DNA from: Reyranella sp.
GTDB taxonomy: Bacteria > Pseudomonadota > Alphaproteobacteria > Reyranellales > Reyranellaceae
NCBI GenBank assembly: GCA_019750135.1
Contig: JAIEOV010000009.1
Span: forward strand, 58,073-122,072
Length of the DNA stretch: 64,000 bases
Direction: 5' to 3'
A program made the translations under genes and the position numbers. Every line of letters begins with the position of its first letter. Within the stretch, counting starts at the first letter, position 1. Positions 54,070-64,000 of the stretch are shown one piece after another. Under the pieces are notes generated by a model. That model did no database searches. It was given only the letters and a program-made list of their open reading frames with translations, and was not told the DNA's origin.

Positions 54070-54618
54070 ATGAACCGCATCCGCTTCCTGGCTCTCCTCG
54101 CCGCCCTCGCCCTGCCGTCATTGCCGGCCGCGGCGCAGACCGCCAACCAGGCCACCGCCTCCGGTGCGCCCAAGGTCATCGGCCAGCCGCAGTCGCCGCG
54201 CGTCGTGCCGTCGATGATCGTGCTCAACGCCAAGGGCGCCAAGCTCGGCGGCGGCAAGCTCGTGCTCGAAGGCATATCGCCCAACGCCATCATCTTCGCC
54301 GACCGGCCGGTGCGTTCGGCAGGCCACGCGCTCACCGCTCACCTGCTCGAGGAGTGGAGCGGCAACGACAGCTTCGCCAAGACGCCGCCCAATGCGACGG
54401 TGTCGGTGTTGATGAAGGCCAAGGCCGCGGTCGTCGATGCCGTCGTCGTGCTGAAGTCGCCGAAGCTCGAAGGCGACAAGCTCACCTTCGATGTCGATGT
54501 GCTGGAAGGCGACCTCGTCGGCGGCGATGGTGCGGTGTCCGTGTTCATGGACATCATCAACCTACCGATGGCGCGCCGCACCTCGCATCGCGGCGCGTGG
54601 TATCACGGCGCGAATTAA
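54070..54618 (+). CDS. Exported protein of unknown function, paralogue of the previous gene (182 aa)
   Basis: Signal peptide about 1-21 (FLALLAALALPSLPAAAQ). The domain SMIVLNAKGAKLGGGKLVLEGISPNAIIFADRPVRSAGH, EWSGNDSFAKTPPNATVSVL and VVVLKSPKLEGDKLTFDVDVLEG (in parts) aligns throughout with the upstream protein but lacks its Gly/Pro/Tyr-rich C-terminus. It starts 8 bases after the upstream stop, in the same transcript. Confidence 0.8.
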   Translation: MNRIRFLALLAALALPSLPAAAQTANQATASGAPKVIGQPQSPRVVPSMIVLNAKGAKLGGGKLVLEGISPNAIIFADRPVRSAGHALTAHLLEEWSGNDSFAKTPPNATVSVLMKAKAAVVDAVVVLKSPKLEGDKLTFDVDVLEGDLVGGDGAVSVFMDIINLPMARRTSHRGAWYHGAN

Positions 54619-54748
54619 ACTTACGTCGTACTTACTCGAAGCATCGTACGCATGGATTCTGCCATGCGTGCAGCGACGCATGTTCGGCACATTTAAATCA
54701 CAATCCGGACGAATCCTCCGCGCGCGTCAGTAACCGAGGAGTAGTCCG

Positions 54749-55102
54749 ATGAATCGTACGCTTGTCACGCTCAGCCTGCTTGGGCTCTGCATCGCTTCTG
54801 CATCTGCCGTCCAGGCGCAGTCCGTTCCTCTCGCCGGAAATGGTGTGTCGACCGCGACTCAGCAATACACCGCCATGCCGCCGCTGGCGCGCGATCCCAA
54901 AGGTACCGTCGCGCCGCAGAACGGCACGGCCGAGGAAGCCTATGTGAAGGAACACATCCGCGGCGCGGGCTACACCGGCGTCAACAGCCTGGAACGCGAC
55001 GCGGCCGGCACCTGGCATGCGCTCGCCTACAAGGGCCCGGCCGACGTCGAGGTTGCGCTCGACCAGGGCGGCCACATCACCGAAACAGTGCATCAACACT
55101 GA
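54749..55102 (+). CDS. Small exported protein with a PepSY-like domain (117 aa)
   Basis: Signal peptide about 1-23 (LVTLSLLGLCIASASAVQAQ). The C-terminal half, AYVKEHIRGAGYTGVNSLERDAAGTWHALAYKGPADVEVALDQGGHI (in parts), resembles PepSY-type periplasmic domains: one helix followed by beta strands, with GYTxVxxLxRDxxGxW. A GAGGAG ribosome-binding site precedes the ATG, and the 130 bases upstream probably hold its own promoter. Function unknown. Confidence 0.75.
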   Translation: MNRTLVTLSLLGLCIASASAVQAQSVPLAGNGVSTATQQYTAMPPLARDPKGTVAPQNGTAEEAYVKEHIRGAGYTGVNSLERDAAGTWHALAYKGPADVEVALDQGGHITETVHQH

Positions 55103-55105
55103 CTG

Positions 55106-55555
55106 TCAGACTGACGGACCTGAGGGTGCGCCGAAGCGCACTTTCAGGCGCGCCAGCAACTGATCGCGCATGCGGCGATAGGCATCCAACCGCATCTCGC
55201 GCGATCCTTCCACCGCGCTGGGGTCGGGCACCGGCCAGTACTCGACCTCGGATGCGGTGCCGCGCGTGACTTCGAGCGCCTGATGATGCGCCTCGGGCGA
55301 CAAGGTCACGATCAGGTCGAACGAGCTCGGATCGACGTCGCCGAACGTCTTGGCGTGATGGCGATGGACGTCGATGCCGACCTCGTCCAGCGCCGCCGCG
55401 ACGAAGCCGTCGACATCGGTCGCCCGCACGCCGACCGAATCGATGTACGACGCCTGGCCGTAGAGCCGCTTGGCCAGCGCTTCGGCCATCGGCGAGCGCA
55501 CCGAATTCTCGCTGCAGGCGAACAGCACGCTGGCGGGAAGGCCGTTCATCGCCAT
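55106..55555 (-). CDS. Low-molecular-weight protein-tyrosine phosphatase / arsenate-reductase-like protein
   Basis: 149 residues. The phosphate-binding loop is FACSENSVRSPMAEALAK (C-x5-R-S) near the N-terminus, and the general acid Asp is in WPVPDPSA. This matches the LMW-PTP fold, and the gene is the regular neighbour of the UPF0262 gene in Alphaproteobacteria. Substrate uncertain. Gap of 4 bases from the UPF0262 gene. Confidence 0.88.
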   Translation of the reverse strand: MAMNGLPASVLFACSENSVRSPMAEALAKRLYGQASYIDSVGVRATDVDGFVAAALDEVGIDVHRHHAKTFGDVDPSSFDLIVTLSPEAHHQALEVTRGTASEVEYWPVPDPSAVEGSREMRLDAYRRMRDQLLARLKVRFGAPSGPSV

Positions 55556-55559
55556 CGCA

Positions 55560-56036
55560 TCACAGCTTGATGTGCAGGGCGCAGATCAGCGTGAACAGCC
55601 GACGGGCGGTATCGAGGTCGAGCTCGATCTTGCCCTCGAGCCGCTCGCGCAAAAGCTCGGAGCCCTCGTTGTGCAGGCCGCGCCGGCCCATGTCGAGCGC
55701 CTCGATCTGGGAGGGGCGGAGCTTCTTGATCGCGGCGTAGTAGCTCTCGCAGACCAGGAAGTAGTCCTTCACCACCTTGCGGAAAGGCGTCAGCGACAGG
55801 ACGATGTCGCGCAGCTTGTTGTCGTCGGCATCGCGCACGTCGAACACCAGGCGCTGCTCGAAGATGCCGATGTGCAGCCGGTACGGCCCGGGAGCGCCGC
55901 CGACCAGAAGGAAGTCGTTCTCCTCGATGAGGTCGAACAGCGCCACGGCGCGCTCGTGCTCGACCTCGGGCGAGCGGCGGGCCACCGACTCCTCGTCGAG
56001 CGCGATGTCGATGATGCGGCGCGCGGCGTCGGGCAT
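55560..56036 (-). CDS. UPF0262-family protein
   Basis: 158 residues with the family pattern: [72 protein letters not shown] and [18 protein letters not shown] (in parts). It is conserved in Alphaproteobacteria between hisD and the phosphatase gene, with unknown function. Gap of 6 bases from hisD. Confidence 0.95.
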   Translation of the reverse strand: MPDAARRIIDIALDEESVARRSPEVEHERAVALFDLIEENDFLLVGGAPGPYRLHIGIFEQRLVFDVRDADDNKLRDIVLSLTPFRKVVKDYFLVCESYYAAIKKLRPSQIEALDMGRRGLHNEGSELLRERLEGKIELDLDTARRLFTLICALHIKL

Positions 56037-56042
56037 CGGTCG

Positions 56043-57350
56043 TCAGCCGCGTCGGTTCAGCCGGATCGACACCGACCGGCCGTGCGCGCCCAGCCCCTCG
56101 GCCTCGGCCAGGGCCAATGCCGCCGGTCCCAGCTCGGCCAGCGCCTCGGGCGTGCAGGCGACCAGCGAGGTACGCTTCAGGAAATCGGCGACGCCGAGCC
56201 CGCCCGAGAAGCGCGCCGCGCGCGAGGTCGGCAGCACGTGGTTAGTGCCGGCGACATAGTCGCCGATCGCCTCGGGCGTGTAACGGCCGATGAAGATCGC
56301 GCCGGCATGGCGGATGCGCTGGGCCAAGGCTTCGGCAGGGTCGGCTTCCATCGCAAGCTCGACATGCTCGGCGGCGATGCGATCGACGATCGGCGCCGAG
56401 GCCGAGAGGTCGGGCACCAGGATGATGCAGCCATTGTCGCGCCAGCTCGCCCGCGCGATCTCGGCGCGCGCCATGCCCGAAAGCTCGGTCTCGACGGCGG
56501 CGGCCACCCGATCGGCGAAGGCCGCATCGTCGGTGATCAGGATCGACTGCGAGGAGGCGTCGTGCTCGGCCTGAGACAGGAGATCGACGGCGATCCAGGC
56601 CGGATCGTTCCGGCCGTCGGCGACCACAAGGATCTCGGATGGACCGGCGATGAGGTCGATGCCGACCTGGCCGAACACGCGACGCTTGGCGGCCGCGACA
56701 TAGGCGTTGCCCGGGCCGGTGATCTTGTCGACCGGTGCGATCGACGGCGTGCCGTAAGCGAGTGCGGCCACCGCCTGGGCGCCGCCGATGCGCCAGACCT
56801 CGTCGGCGCCGGCGATCTCCGCCGCCAGCATGACCAGCGGGTTGAGTATGCCGCCGGGCGTGGGCACGACCATGACGATGCGCGGCACGCCCGCCACCTT
56901 GGCCGGCACGATGTTCATCAGCACCGAGGACGGATAGGCCGCCGTGCCGCCCGGCACGTAGACGCCGGCCGAATCGACTGGCCGGTAGCGCGCGCCGAGC
57001 CGCGTGCCGGTGGCGTCGGTGAACTCGACGTCCTTGGGCAGCAGGGCGCGATGGAAGGCCTCGATGCGCTGGGCCGCGAAGACCAGCGCCTCGCGCTGCG
57101 CTGCCGGCACCTGCGCGGCCGCGGCGCGACGCTCCGTATCGGAGATGCGCAGGGTCGAGAGCTCGGCTCCCGGCCAATCGAATTTGCGCGTGTAGTCGAC
57201 CACCGCCTGGTCGCCGCGGGCACGCACGTCGGCGATGATGTCGGCCACGACGCGATCGACATTCTCGTCGCTGTCGCGATTGCGCCCGAGGAAGTCCGAA
57301 AAGTCCTTTTCGAAGCCCGGCGCCGCCGCGTCGAGCCTTTTAGGCAGCAC
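56043..57350 (-). CDS. hisD: Histidinol dehydrogenase
   Basis: 435 residues starting at GTG 57350, which overlaps hisG by 11 bases. Key segments: [60 protein letters not shown], the catalytic-region AAEHVEL with its His, and [23 protein letters not shown]. It catalyses the last two steps of histidine synthesis, L-histidinol to L-histidine, using NAD+ and zinc. Confidence 0.97.
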   Translation of the reverse strand: MLPKRLDAAAPGFEKDFSDFLGRNRDSDENVDRVVADIIADVRARGDQAVVDYTRKFDWPGAELSTLRISDTERRAAAAQVPAAQREALVFAAQRIEAFHRALLPKDVEFTDATGTRLGARYRPVDSAGVYVPGGTAAYPSSVLMNIVPAKVAGVPRIVMVVPTPGGILNPLVMLAAEIAGADEVWRIGGAQAVAALAYGTPSIAPVDKITGPGNAYVAAAKRRVFGQVGIDLIAGPSEILVVADGRNDPAWIAVDLLSQAEHDASSQSILITDDAAFADRVAAAVETELSGMARAEIARASWRDNGCIILVPDLSASAPIVDRIAAEHVELAMEADPAEALAQRIRHAGAIFIGRYTPEAIGDYVAGTNHVLPTSRAARFSGGLGVADFLKRTSLVACTPEALAELGPAALALAEAEGLGAHGRSVSIRLNRRG

Positions 57351-58008
57351 TTGAAATCTCGCGGAAGCGATCGACCCAGCGGCCGATCCGCTCGGGCTGC
57401 GTCTTCAGGGCGGCGCGATTGACGATGAAGCGCGAGGTGATGTCGGCGATGTGCTCGATCTCGACCAGCCCGTTCTCCTTGAGCGTGCGGCCCGAATCGA
57501 CCAAGTCGACGATGCGATGGCTGAGGCCGAGCGAGGGCGCCAGCTCCATCGCGCCCGAAAGCTTCACACACTCGGCCTGGACGCCGCGCGCGGCGAAGTG
57601 GCGGCGCGTCACCTCGGGATACTTGGTGGCGATGCGCACGTGGCTCCAGCGCCGTGGATCGTCGCTGCCCGCCATCTCGACCGGCTCGGCGACGGCCAGC
57701 CGGCAGTGACCGATGTTGAGGTCGATCGGCGCATAGATCTCGGGATAGTCGAACTCCATCAGCACGTCGCCGCCGGCGATGCCGAGATGGGCGGCACCGA
57801 AGGCCACGAAGGTGGCGACGTCGAAGGAGCGCACGCGGATGATGTCGAGGTCGGGATGGTTGGTCGTGAAGCGCAGCTGGCGCGCCTCGGGATCGGCGAA
57901 GGCCGCCTCCGGCTCGATGCCGGCGCGCGCGAACAGCGGCGCCGCTTCCTTGAGGATGCGGCCCTTGGGCAGCGCCAGGATGAGCTTTTCGTTGGCTTCG
58001 CCGGACAC
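57340..58008 (-). CDS. hisG: ATP phosphoribosyltransferase, short form (HisG-S)
   Basis: 222 residues from GTG 58008 ([20 protein letters not shown]), with GGAG upstream. The PRPP-binding segment lies near [19 protein letters not shown]. The protein ends where the C-terminal regulatory ACT-like domain of long HisG would begin, so it is the short form that requires the HisZ regulatory subunit. hisZ is not in this window. First enzyme of histidine synthesis. Confidence 0.95.
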   Translation of the reverse strand: MSGEANEKLILALPKGRILKEAAPLFARAGIEPEAAFADPEARQLRFTTNHPDLDIIRVRSFDVATFVAFGAAHLGIAGGDVLMEFDYPEIYAPIDLNIGHCRLAVAEPVEMAGSDDPRRWSHVRIATKYPEVTRRHFAARGVQAECVKLSGAMELAPSLGLSHRIVDLVDSGRTLKENGLVEIEHIADITSRFIVNRAALKTQPERIGRWVDRFREISSAA

Positions 58009-58063
58009 GACACTTGCTCCAGTAACGAATGCCCGCCCCCTCCTGCCTTGTAGACGGGCCGGG

Positions 58064-58482
58064 CTAGTCGACCGGATGGGCGGGCTTCCACGGGGTGGCC
58101 CAAGGCTCCCCGACATCCCCCAAATGGCACGCAAGCCGGCCGATTTCCAGCCGTATGGCCCGGCCTGCGGCGAACCGCAGCGTGACTGAACGGTCGTTTT
58201 CCTGGGCCACGGCCAGCAATTCGAGCATGCGATCGGGCTGGCCGAGCGGGATGTCGTGATGGTGGACAGCCGTCACCTCGTTGAAAACAAGGGCGGAATG
58301 GGTGCGCGAATGGGCGGCCTCGACGGTCGGGTCGGCCTCCCAGCGGAAACGGTTCAAAAGCAGAACGAACTGCCTCTCGTCCTTGAAGTAGGCGCAGTCG
58401 CGCACCGCGACCAGCGCGTCCTGGACGGCCGCCGATATGACGTCGAGATCGTCCGCGTCCAGCGCCGAGAGTTTCAGGCCGG

Positions 58483-58486
<4 letters not shown>
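58064..58486 (-). CDS. DUF2948-family protein
   Basis: 140 residues: [36 protein letters not shown] and the C-terminal [23 protein letters not shown] (in parts), the pattern of DUF2948. It is found between murA and hisG/hisD across Alphaproteobacteria. It overlaps the end of murA by 4 bases and is followed by a 55-base gap. Function unknown. Confidence 0.92.
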
Positions 58487-59763
<1,277 letters not shown>

Positions 59764-59777
59764 GGTCCCTCCTCCCG

Positions 59778-60332
59778 TCAGATCTTGGGCAGGGTGACGC
59801 CGCGCTGGCCCTGATACTTGCCGGCCTTGTCGCGGTAGGAGGTCTCGCAGGGCTCGTTGCCCTGCAGGAACAGGAACTGGCAGGCGCCCTCGTTGGCGTA
59901 GATGCGCGCCGGCAAGGGCGTGGTGTTGGAGAATTCCAGGGTGACGTGACCTTCCCACTCGGGCTCGAGCGGTGTCACGTTCACGATGATGCCGCAGCGC
60001 GCGTAGGTCGACTTGCCGACGCAGATCACCAGCACGTCACGCGGGATGCGGAAATATTCCACAGTGCTGGCCAGCGCGAACGAGTTGGGCGGGATGATGC
60101 AGGTGTCGCCCGTACGGTCGACGAAGCTGTTGGCGGCGAAGTTCTTGGGGTCGACCACCGCCGAATCGACGTTGGTGAAGATCTTGAAGTTGCTGCCCAC
60201 GCGCGCGTCGTAGCCGTAGGACGACAGCCCATAGGAGATCACGCCGTCGCGCTTCTGGGCGTCGACGAAGGGCTCGATCATGCCCTTTTCCTGCGACATG
60301 CGGCGGATCCAGCGATCGGAAAGAATGGTCAT
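59778..60332 (-). CDS. dcd: dCTP deaminase
   Basis: 184 residues: [71 protein letters not shown] (in parts) and [33 protein letters not shown] (in parts), with the catalytic Glu in LEPEWEGH. It deaminates dCTP to dUTP for thymidylate synthesis. Gap of 14 bases before murA, and 4-base overlap with the small upstream gene. Confidence 0.97.
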   Translation of the reverse strand: MTILSDRWIRRMSQEKGMIEPFVDAQKRDGVISYGLSSYGYDARVGSNFKIFTNVDSAVVDPKNFAANSFVDRTGDTCIIPPNSFALASTVEYFRIPRDVLVICVGKSTYARCGIIVNVTPLEPEWEGHVTLEFSNTTPLPARIYANEGACQFLFLQGNEPCETSYRDKAGKYQGQRGVTLPKI

Positions 60333-60487
60333 TTCGAGGGGCTTTTGTCGGGCTGTACTTCAGGTTTGGCGGCATCTTGCTTGGCGCGCGCCTGGGCCTT
60401 ACGACGCCTCAGGTTCTCGCGCAAGGCGGCGGCCAGCCGATCGGCGCGATCATCCTTCTGCGGGATGGATTTCGAGGGGGCGGTCAT
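60329..60487 (-). CDS. Small basic protein (52 aa) upstream of dcd
   Basis: From ATG 60487 the frame reads [20 protein letters not shown], then [17 protein letters not shown] and a charged tail ending SPSK, with the stop in ATGA overlapping the dcd start. It is highly charged and rich in Lys/Arg/Ala, and probably helical. Similar small RLAAxLRxNLxRRKAQ proteins are common at this place in Alphaproteobacteria. A GGAG-type site lies a few bases upstream of the ATG. Function unknown. Confidence 0.75.
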   Translation of the reverse strand: MTAPSKSIPQKDDRADRLAAALRENLRRRKAQARAKQDAAKPEVQPDKSPSK

Positions 60488-60504
60488 GACGGGAGGATAC
60501 ACCA

Positions 60505-61386
60505 TTGAAGAACGTCCTGCGCACGCCTGACGAAAGATTCGCCGGCCTTGCCGACTGGCCCCATGTGCCGCGCTATTTCCGGCGGTCGGATGGCCTCAGG
60601 CTGCACTACATCGATGAAGGGCCGCGCGATGCCAAGGTCTTCCTCTGCCTCCACGGCCAGCCGACCTGGAGCTATCTCTACCGTCGCATGATCCCCGTCT
60701 TCATCGCCGCCGGACACCGGGTCGTGGCGCCGGACTTCCCGGGCTTCGGCCGCTCCGACAAGCCCACCGACGAAGCGACCTATACATTCGAGTTCCACCG
60801 CGATGCCGTGCTCGACCTGGTCGCCGCGCTTGACCTCAGGAACATCGTGCTGGTCGTGCAGGACTGGGGTGGGCTGATCGGCCTGACGCTGCCGATGGCC
60901 GATCCCGAGCGATATGTCGGGCTGCTGGTCATGAACACCATGCTGGGCACGGGCGATGTGCCGTTGCTGCAGGGGTTCCTCGACTGGCGCGCCTTCTCGA
61001 ATGGCAGGCCCGACATGGACATCGCCGGCCTGATGCGGCGCGCCTGCCCGCATCTCGCCGCCGCCGAAGCGGCGGCCTATGGCGCCCCCTTCCCCGACGC
61101 CTCATACAAGGCGGGCGTCCGCCGCTTTCCCAACCTGGTGCCCGACCGGCCGGATGCAGATGGCGCGGCCCTGTCGCGCGCCGCCCGGACGTTCTGGCGC
61201 GAACGCTGGAACGGCCGGAGCCTGATGGCGATCGGCATGAAGGACCCCGTCCTCGGACCGCCGGTGATGCGTGCCCTCTACAACGATATCCGCAACTGTC
61301 TACCGCCGATCGAGATCGCAGAGGGCGGCCACTTCGTGCAGGAATGGGGCGAGTCCATTGCAAAGGCGGCGGTCGCCGCGTTGTAG
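60505..61386 (+). CDS. Haloalkane dehalogenase (subfamily I-like)
   Basis: 293 residues starting at TTG 60505, supported by GGGAGG upstream. The start MKNVLRTPDERFAGLADWP resembles DhlA-type proteins. Oxyanion region HGQPTWSYLYR; nucleophile Asp and halide-binding Trp in VVQDWGGLIGL; acid in AIGMKDPVLGPP; His in EGGHFVQEWGE. This Asp-Asp-His arrangement is that of HLD-I. It hydrolyses carbon-halogen bonds to alcohols. It is divergent from the dcd operon with only 17 bases between start codons. Confidence 0.9.
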   Translation: MKNVLRTPDERFAGLADWPHVPRYFRRSDGLRLHYIDEGPRDAKVFLCLHGQPTWSYLYRRMIPVFIAAGHRVVAPDFPGFGRSDKPTDEATYTFEFHRDAVLDLVAALDLRNIVLVVQDWGGLIGLTLPMADPERYVGLLVMNTMLGTGDVPLLQGFLDWRAFSNGRPDMDIAGLMRRACPHLAAAEAAAYGAPFPDASYKAGVRRFPNLVPDRPDADGAALSRAARTFWRERWNGRSLMAIGMKDPVLGPPVMRALYNDIRNCLPPIEIAEGGHFVQEWGESIAKAAVAAL

Positions 61387-61434
61387 CCGCCGCTCCTTGA
61401 TGAAAATCTGAACCGGCAACGCTAGCCTCCGACG

Positions 61435-62032
61435 ATGTTCTCCTTCACCTACGTGTGGCCCTACATGGATCTGGCGCCGCGCTGCTACTCGCTCTGCTGC
61501 TCTGCACCGACGCCCTGCGCAGCGACCTCACGGTGTCGCGCTGGCGCGATATCGTGTGGCTGGCGTGAGCGGGCACACTGGCCTACCTGATCCACCAGTT
61601 CGAGGAGCGCGGCATCGACCTGCTGGGCGAGACCTATGCCTTCCGCGGCGAGATGTGCCGGAACATGGGCCAACCCGACGCCCAAGCCTGTCCGATCCCC
61701 TACTCCTTCGCCCACTCCGTCAACATAACCTGCGTGTGGGTGTTCGGCCCCGTGGCGGCGCTGCTCGGCCGGCCGCGCTCGTGCTCTTCGTGCCGCTGTC
61801 GCTGTGGGCCTTCCACGTCGCGCTCTGCCGCTACCGGCTCGGTTGGCGCGCTGTCATCGCCACCATCGCAGCCGGCATCGTCTTTCACGCGATCATGATC
61901 GGCTCGCTTCCCATCTTCCTCGCCGGCCGCATCTGCGTGTTCGTGCTCGACGCGATCCAGGTGATCAATCCCGCCCTCATCCTCCTGATCGTGATGTATT
62001 TCGGACGTCGACGAGCGATGCCGGCACCCTGA
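61435..62032 (+). pseudogene. Decayed HXXEE-family membrane protein gene
   Basis: The 5' end (MFSFTYVWPYMDLAP) and the following ALLLALLLCTDALRSDLTVSRWRDIVWLA are in different frames. The latter then meets an in-frame TGA at 61566-61568 where Trp is expected, followed by AGTLAYLIHQFEERGIDLLG with the H-x2-E-E motif. A second frameshift near 61777 leads to ALVLFVPLSLWAFHVALCRY and the remaining helices to 62032. At least three lesions make it a pseudogene. Intact HXXEE proteins are small polytopic membrane proteins of unknown function. Confidence 0.82.
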
Positions 62033-62045
62033 CCGCACAATCCGG

Positions 62046-62072
62046 CGGCACCCGCTCCGTCGGCGGGTGCCG
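62046..62072. terminator. GC-rich hairpin between convergent genes
   Basis: CGGCACCCGC (62046-62055) pairs perfectly with GCGGGTGCCG (62063-62072) around a 7-base loop. It lies 16 bases past the end of the minus-strand VWA gene and 13 past the HXXEE remnant. There is no clear T-run, so it is a terminator only by position and stem strength. Confidence 0.5.
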
Positions 62073-62088
62073 TCGCTTCATCCGCGGC

Positions 62089-64000
62089 TCACCGCTTGTC
62101 GACCACCGCGATGCTCGCGAAGCCCTTGCGGACGAACCGCGTGTTGCAGGTCGGGCTGAAGCCGGCCGCCGTCACAGCCACGGAGTAACTACCGGGGATA
62201 TTCGTCCGCGCGTAGCGACCTGCGAGCACACCGACCTGCTTCGGACGCAGCACGAGCCGGGGGTCGATCACGACGCTGCGGCCTGAAGTCACGACCGTGG
62301 CCGCGCCCGCTCTACCGCCGATCGCGGTCCCGGGGCTGCCGCCAACAAGCGTCGAACTTTCGAGCCCGGCCCCTACTCCGGACCGCATCGCGCCGACCTG
62401 AGCCAGACGCGCGGGCTTCAACGTCGTCGCGTCGAGCACGAGCTTGTCGATGCGCGGCGCGAGGATGTCGTTACCCGTCTGGGCCACCAGCTTGTTCCGC
62501 AGCAGCACGAGCTGAGCGAGCTGGGCGCGTGCCTTGTCGGGCTTGCCATCGGCGAGGAAGCCCTTTGGCACCTGGATGCGCGAGAGCATGTCGCCGTGCT
62601 TGTCGATGAGATCCGCGCTGGACGCGACGGGGGCCGCGACCGTGCCGCTCACCTTGACGCCGTCGATGCCGCCGCGACGGTCGCTCACCGATGTTTTCAC
62701 GCCGATGACCTCGCCGACGCGCACGAACGTCGGCACGTCGAGCTGCAACGTGAGCGGCGAGCGTACGAAGCCGCCGACAGTGTACGGCGTGTGGCGCTGG
62801 CGGTCGGTGGCGACTTCGACGGTCCACAGGCCCGGCTGTGGATCGTGGATCGTGAAGCTCACATAGCCGTTGCCGGCATGGCGCGTGAACTCGGTCGCCG
62901 ACCGGGGCAGCCAGCGGCCGCCCGGCGAGCGCAACCGCACCGCGATCTCGCCCGCCCCCTTCGGATCGCGCGGCACGTAGCGCAACGACGTGTCGTGCCA
63001 CGCCACGGTGAACAGCACCGAGTCGGCGCATCCGTCGACCCAGCCCGACACCTGGGACACCGAAGCGACCGACGACTCGTTGACGATGACGCCGTCGCCG
63101 GTCACCTGGCCCCGGATGTAGTTGTAGATCTCGAAGAGATCGTCGATCGTCGGCATAAAGTAGTATCGGCCGAAGGTGTCGTCGGCCAGCTGCGCAAGCA
63201 GGGTCTGGTCCGATGCCGGACCCATCGCGCAGCTGTAGATCGGCAGATTCGCAGGCAGCGCTGCCGCGGCATCGACCGCCCAGGGCTTGGCGGGGTTGCC
63301 CTCGTCGCAGCCCTTGTTGTCGTATCCGTCCGACAGCAGCACCATCGCGCGCCGCGTTCCAGCACCGGCGAGCATGCTGCCCGCCTCCTGGATGCCGGCG
63401 CCCATGAACGTGCAGCCGCCAAAGCCGATTGCGTCGACGGCAGCGGTCGCGGCATCCCTCGTCGACTGATCGACGATCTGCTGCGGAGCGCCCGTTCCCG
63501 GGTAGTGCTCGTCACCCGTATCGCCGAAGCTCACGACGCCGACGGAGTCGTCGACGCCCATGAGGTCGACGAACTGACGCGACGTCTGGCGCGTGATGTC
63601 GACGTATCCGAAGGCCTGCATCGAGCCCGACCGGTCGAGCACCGTGACGACGCTCACCGGATCGGCCGCCGGTACTTCGGCATTGTCGATGACGAGGGCG
63701 AAGTCCTGCCATGTTCCGGCGATGTCGGTACGGGCGGATCCCGCGATGTTGGCCGCAACGACGGTGACCTCGTAGACCCCGGTGGGGTTCTGAATGACGG
63801 CGGCCTCGATGGTGTTGAGGTCGTCGGCGACTCCGCCCGTCGTCGAGAACGCGCCCGCGAACACGTTGCCGCGGAACAACTGGCCCGAACCGACGTGAAG
63901 CACCTCGAGATCGAGATCGTTCACGAGCGCCGGGTTCGCGCCGGGGGCGCCCGCGGCATCCGACCACGTCAGCACGACGCGCAGCGGACGAGCCGCGTCG
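62089..64000 (-). CDS. Subtilase-type C-terminal segment plus VWA domain, large protein cut at its 5' end by the window edge
   Basis: The frame is open to the right edge, so the N-terminus lies beyond 64000; about 637 residues are visible. The first 110 residues (PLRVVLTWSDAAGAPGANPALVNDLDLEV, in parts) match the beta-sandwich that follows the catalytic domain of S8 peptidases. A VWA domain follows with the metal motif LDRSGSM, a Thr in GGCTFMGAG and Asp in LLSDGYDN. Then come beta-rich segments (FTIHDPQPGLWTVEV) and a final carboxypeptidase-regulatory-like stretch near GSYSVAVTAAGFSP. It is probably secreted or at the cell surface. No protease residues are visible in this part. Confidence 0.8.
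   Translation of the reverse strand, partial: DAARPLRVVLTWSDAAGAPGANPALVNDLDLEVLHVGSGQLFRGNVFAGAFSTTGGVADDLNTIEAAVIQNPTGVYEVTVVAANIAGSARTDIAGTWQDFALVIDNAEVPAADPVSVVTVLDRSGSMQAFGYVDITRQTSRQFVDLMGVDDSVGVVSFGDTGDEHYPGTGAPQQIVDQSTRDAATAAVDAIGFGGCTFMGAGIQEAGSMLAGAGTRRAMVLLSDGYDNKGCDEGNPAKPWAVDAAAALPANLPIYSCAMGPASDQTLLAQLADDTFGRYYFMPTIDDLFEIYNYIRGQVTGDGVIVNESSVASVSQVSGWVDGCADSVLFTVAWHDTSLRYVPRDPKGAGEIAVRLRSPGGRWLPRSATEFTRHAGNGYVSFTIHDPQPGLWTVEVATDRQRHTPYTVGGFVRSPLTLQLDVPTFVRVGEVIGVKTSVSDRRGGIDGVKVSGTVAAPVASSADLIDKHGDMLSRIQVPKGFLADGKPDKARAQLAQLVLLRNKLVAQTGNDILAPRIDKLVLDATTLKPARLAQVGAMRSGVGAGLESSTLVGGSPGTAIGGRAGAATVVTSGRSVVIDPRLVLRPKQVGVLAGRYARTNIPGSYSVAVTAAGFSPTCNTRFVRKGFASIAVVDKR

Noticed and set aside
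57340..58008. HisG as truncated
   Set aside because: The 222-residue length is normal for the short HisG form that works with HisZ, and the family motifs are complete.

Overview
The window is high-GC DNA that reads as an Alphaproteobacterium. The clearest evidence is the block at 50.8-60.5 kb on the minus strand: a 52-aa protein, dcd, murA, a DUF2948 protein, hisG, hisD, a UPF0262 protein, an LMW-PTP-like phosphatase, infA, maf, an RNase E/G protein, yacG and tRNA-Phe(GAA). That order is typical of Alphaproteobacteria. The many periplasmic Bug (TctC-type) receptors and flavin oxidoreductases point to a soil or plant-associated, Reyranella- or Bradyrhizobium-like metabolic generalist. The genus is inference.

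Layout. 0-3.1 kb (minus): a Baeyer-Villiger-type FAD monooxygenase cut by the left edge, a Bug receptor and a 2-oxoglutarate/Fe(II) oxygenase. 3.2-10.1 kb (plus): a complete peptide-type ABC importer (binding protein, two permeases, two ATPases) with an M20 peptidase; the last five genes overlap by 4 bases each. 10.1-12.4 kb: a PhyH oxygenase and Bug receptor, then an IclR-like remnant. 12.5-17.7 kb: a PAP2-phosphatase autotransporter, pobA and a PlsC-like acyltransferase. 17.7-20.6 kb: an Lrp-type regulator divergent from acdS (ACC deaminase), then a DadA-like oxidase.

20.6-32.8 kb is a dense accessory catabolic region of four operons around two divergent promoters. At the first, each side begins with an alpha/beta-hydrolase followed by a luciferase-like (LLM) monooxygenase. 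One arm ends in an amidohydrolase, the other in a CaiB-type CoA-transferase. A CitE-like lyase and an M20 amidase follow; from the second promoter come a racemase-fold protein lacking both catalytic cysteines, an LVIVD propeller, an SDR and a cupin. The set looks like ring or amide oxidation, hydrolysis, CoA activation and C-C cleavage, but the substrate cannot be read from sequence.

32.8-50.1 kb holds more small catabolic operons: Bug-GGT-Bug; an MFS carrier; LLM-MFS-MBL-Bug-DUF2867; a GlcG-like protein; an Fes-type esterase; an ABC binding protein with an NtaA-type monooxygenase; a frameshifted amidohydrolase; and an SGNH hydrolase. Five Bug receptors occur with no TctA or TctB genes.

50.1-60.5 kb is the core block, interrupted at 53.2-55.1 kb by three plus-strand genes for exported proteins. 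After it come a haloalkane dehalogenase, a decayed HXXEE-family gene and a large surface-type protein (subtilase C-terminal segment plus VWA domain) cut by the right edge. No CRISPR array, insertion sequence, integrase or prophage was recognised. Some coding starts below are shorter than the longest possible reading frame, because ribosome-binding sites and family lengths favour the internal start.
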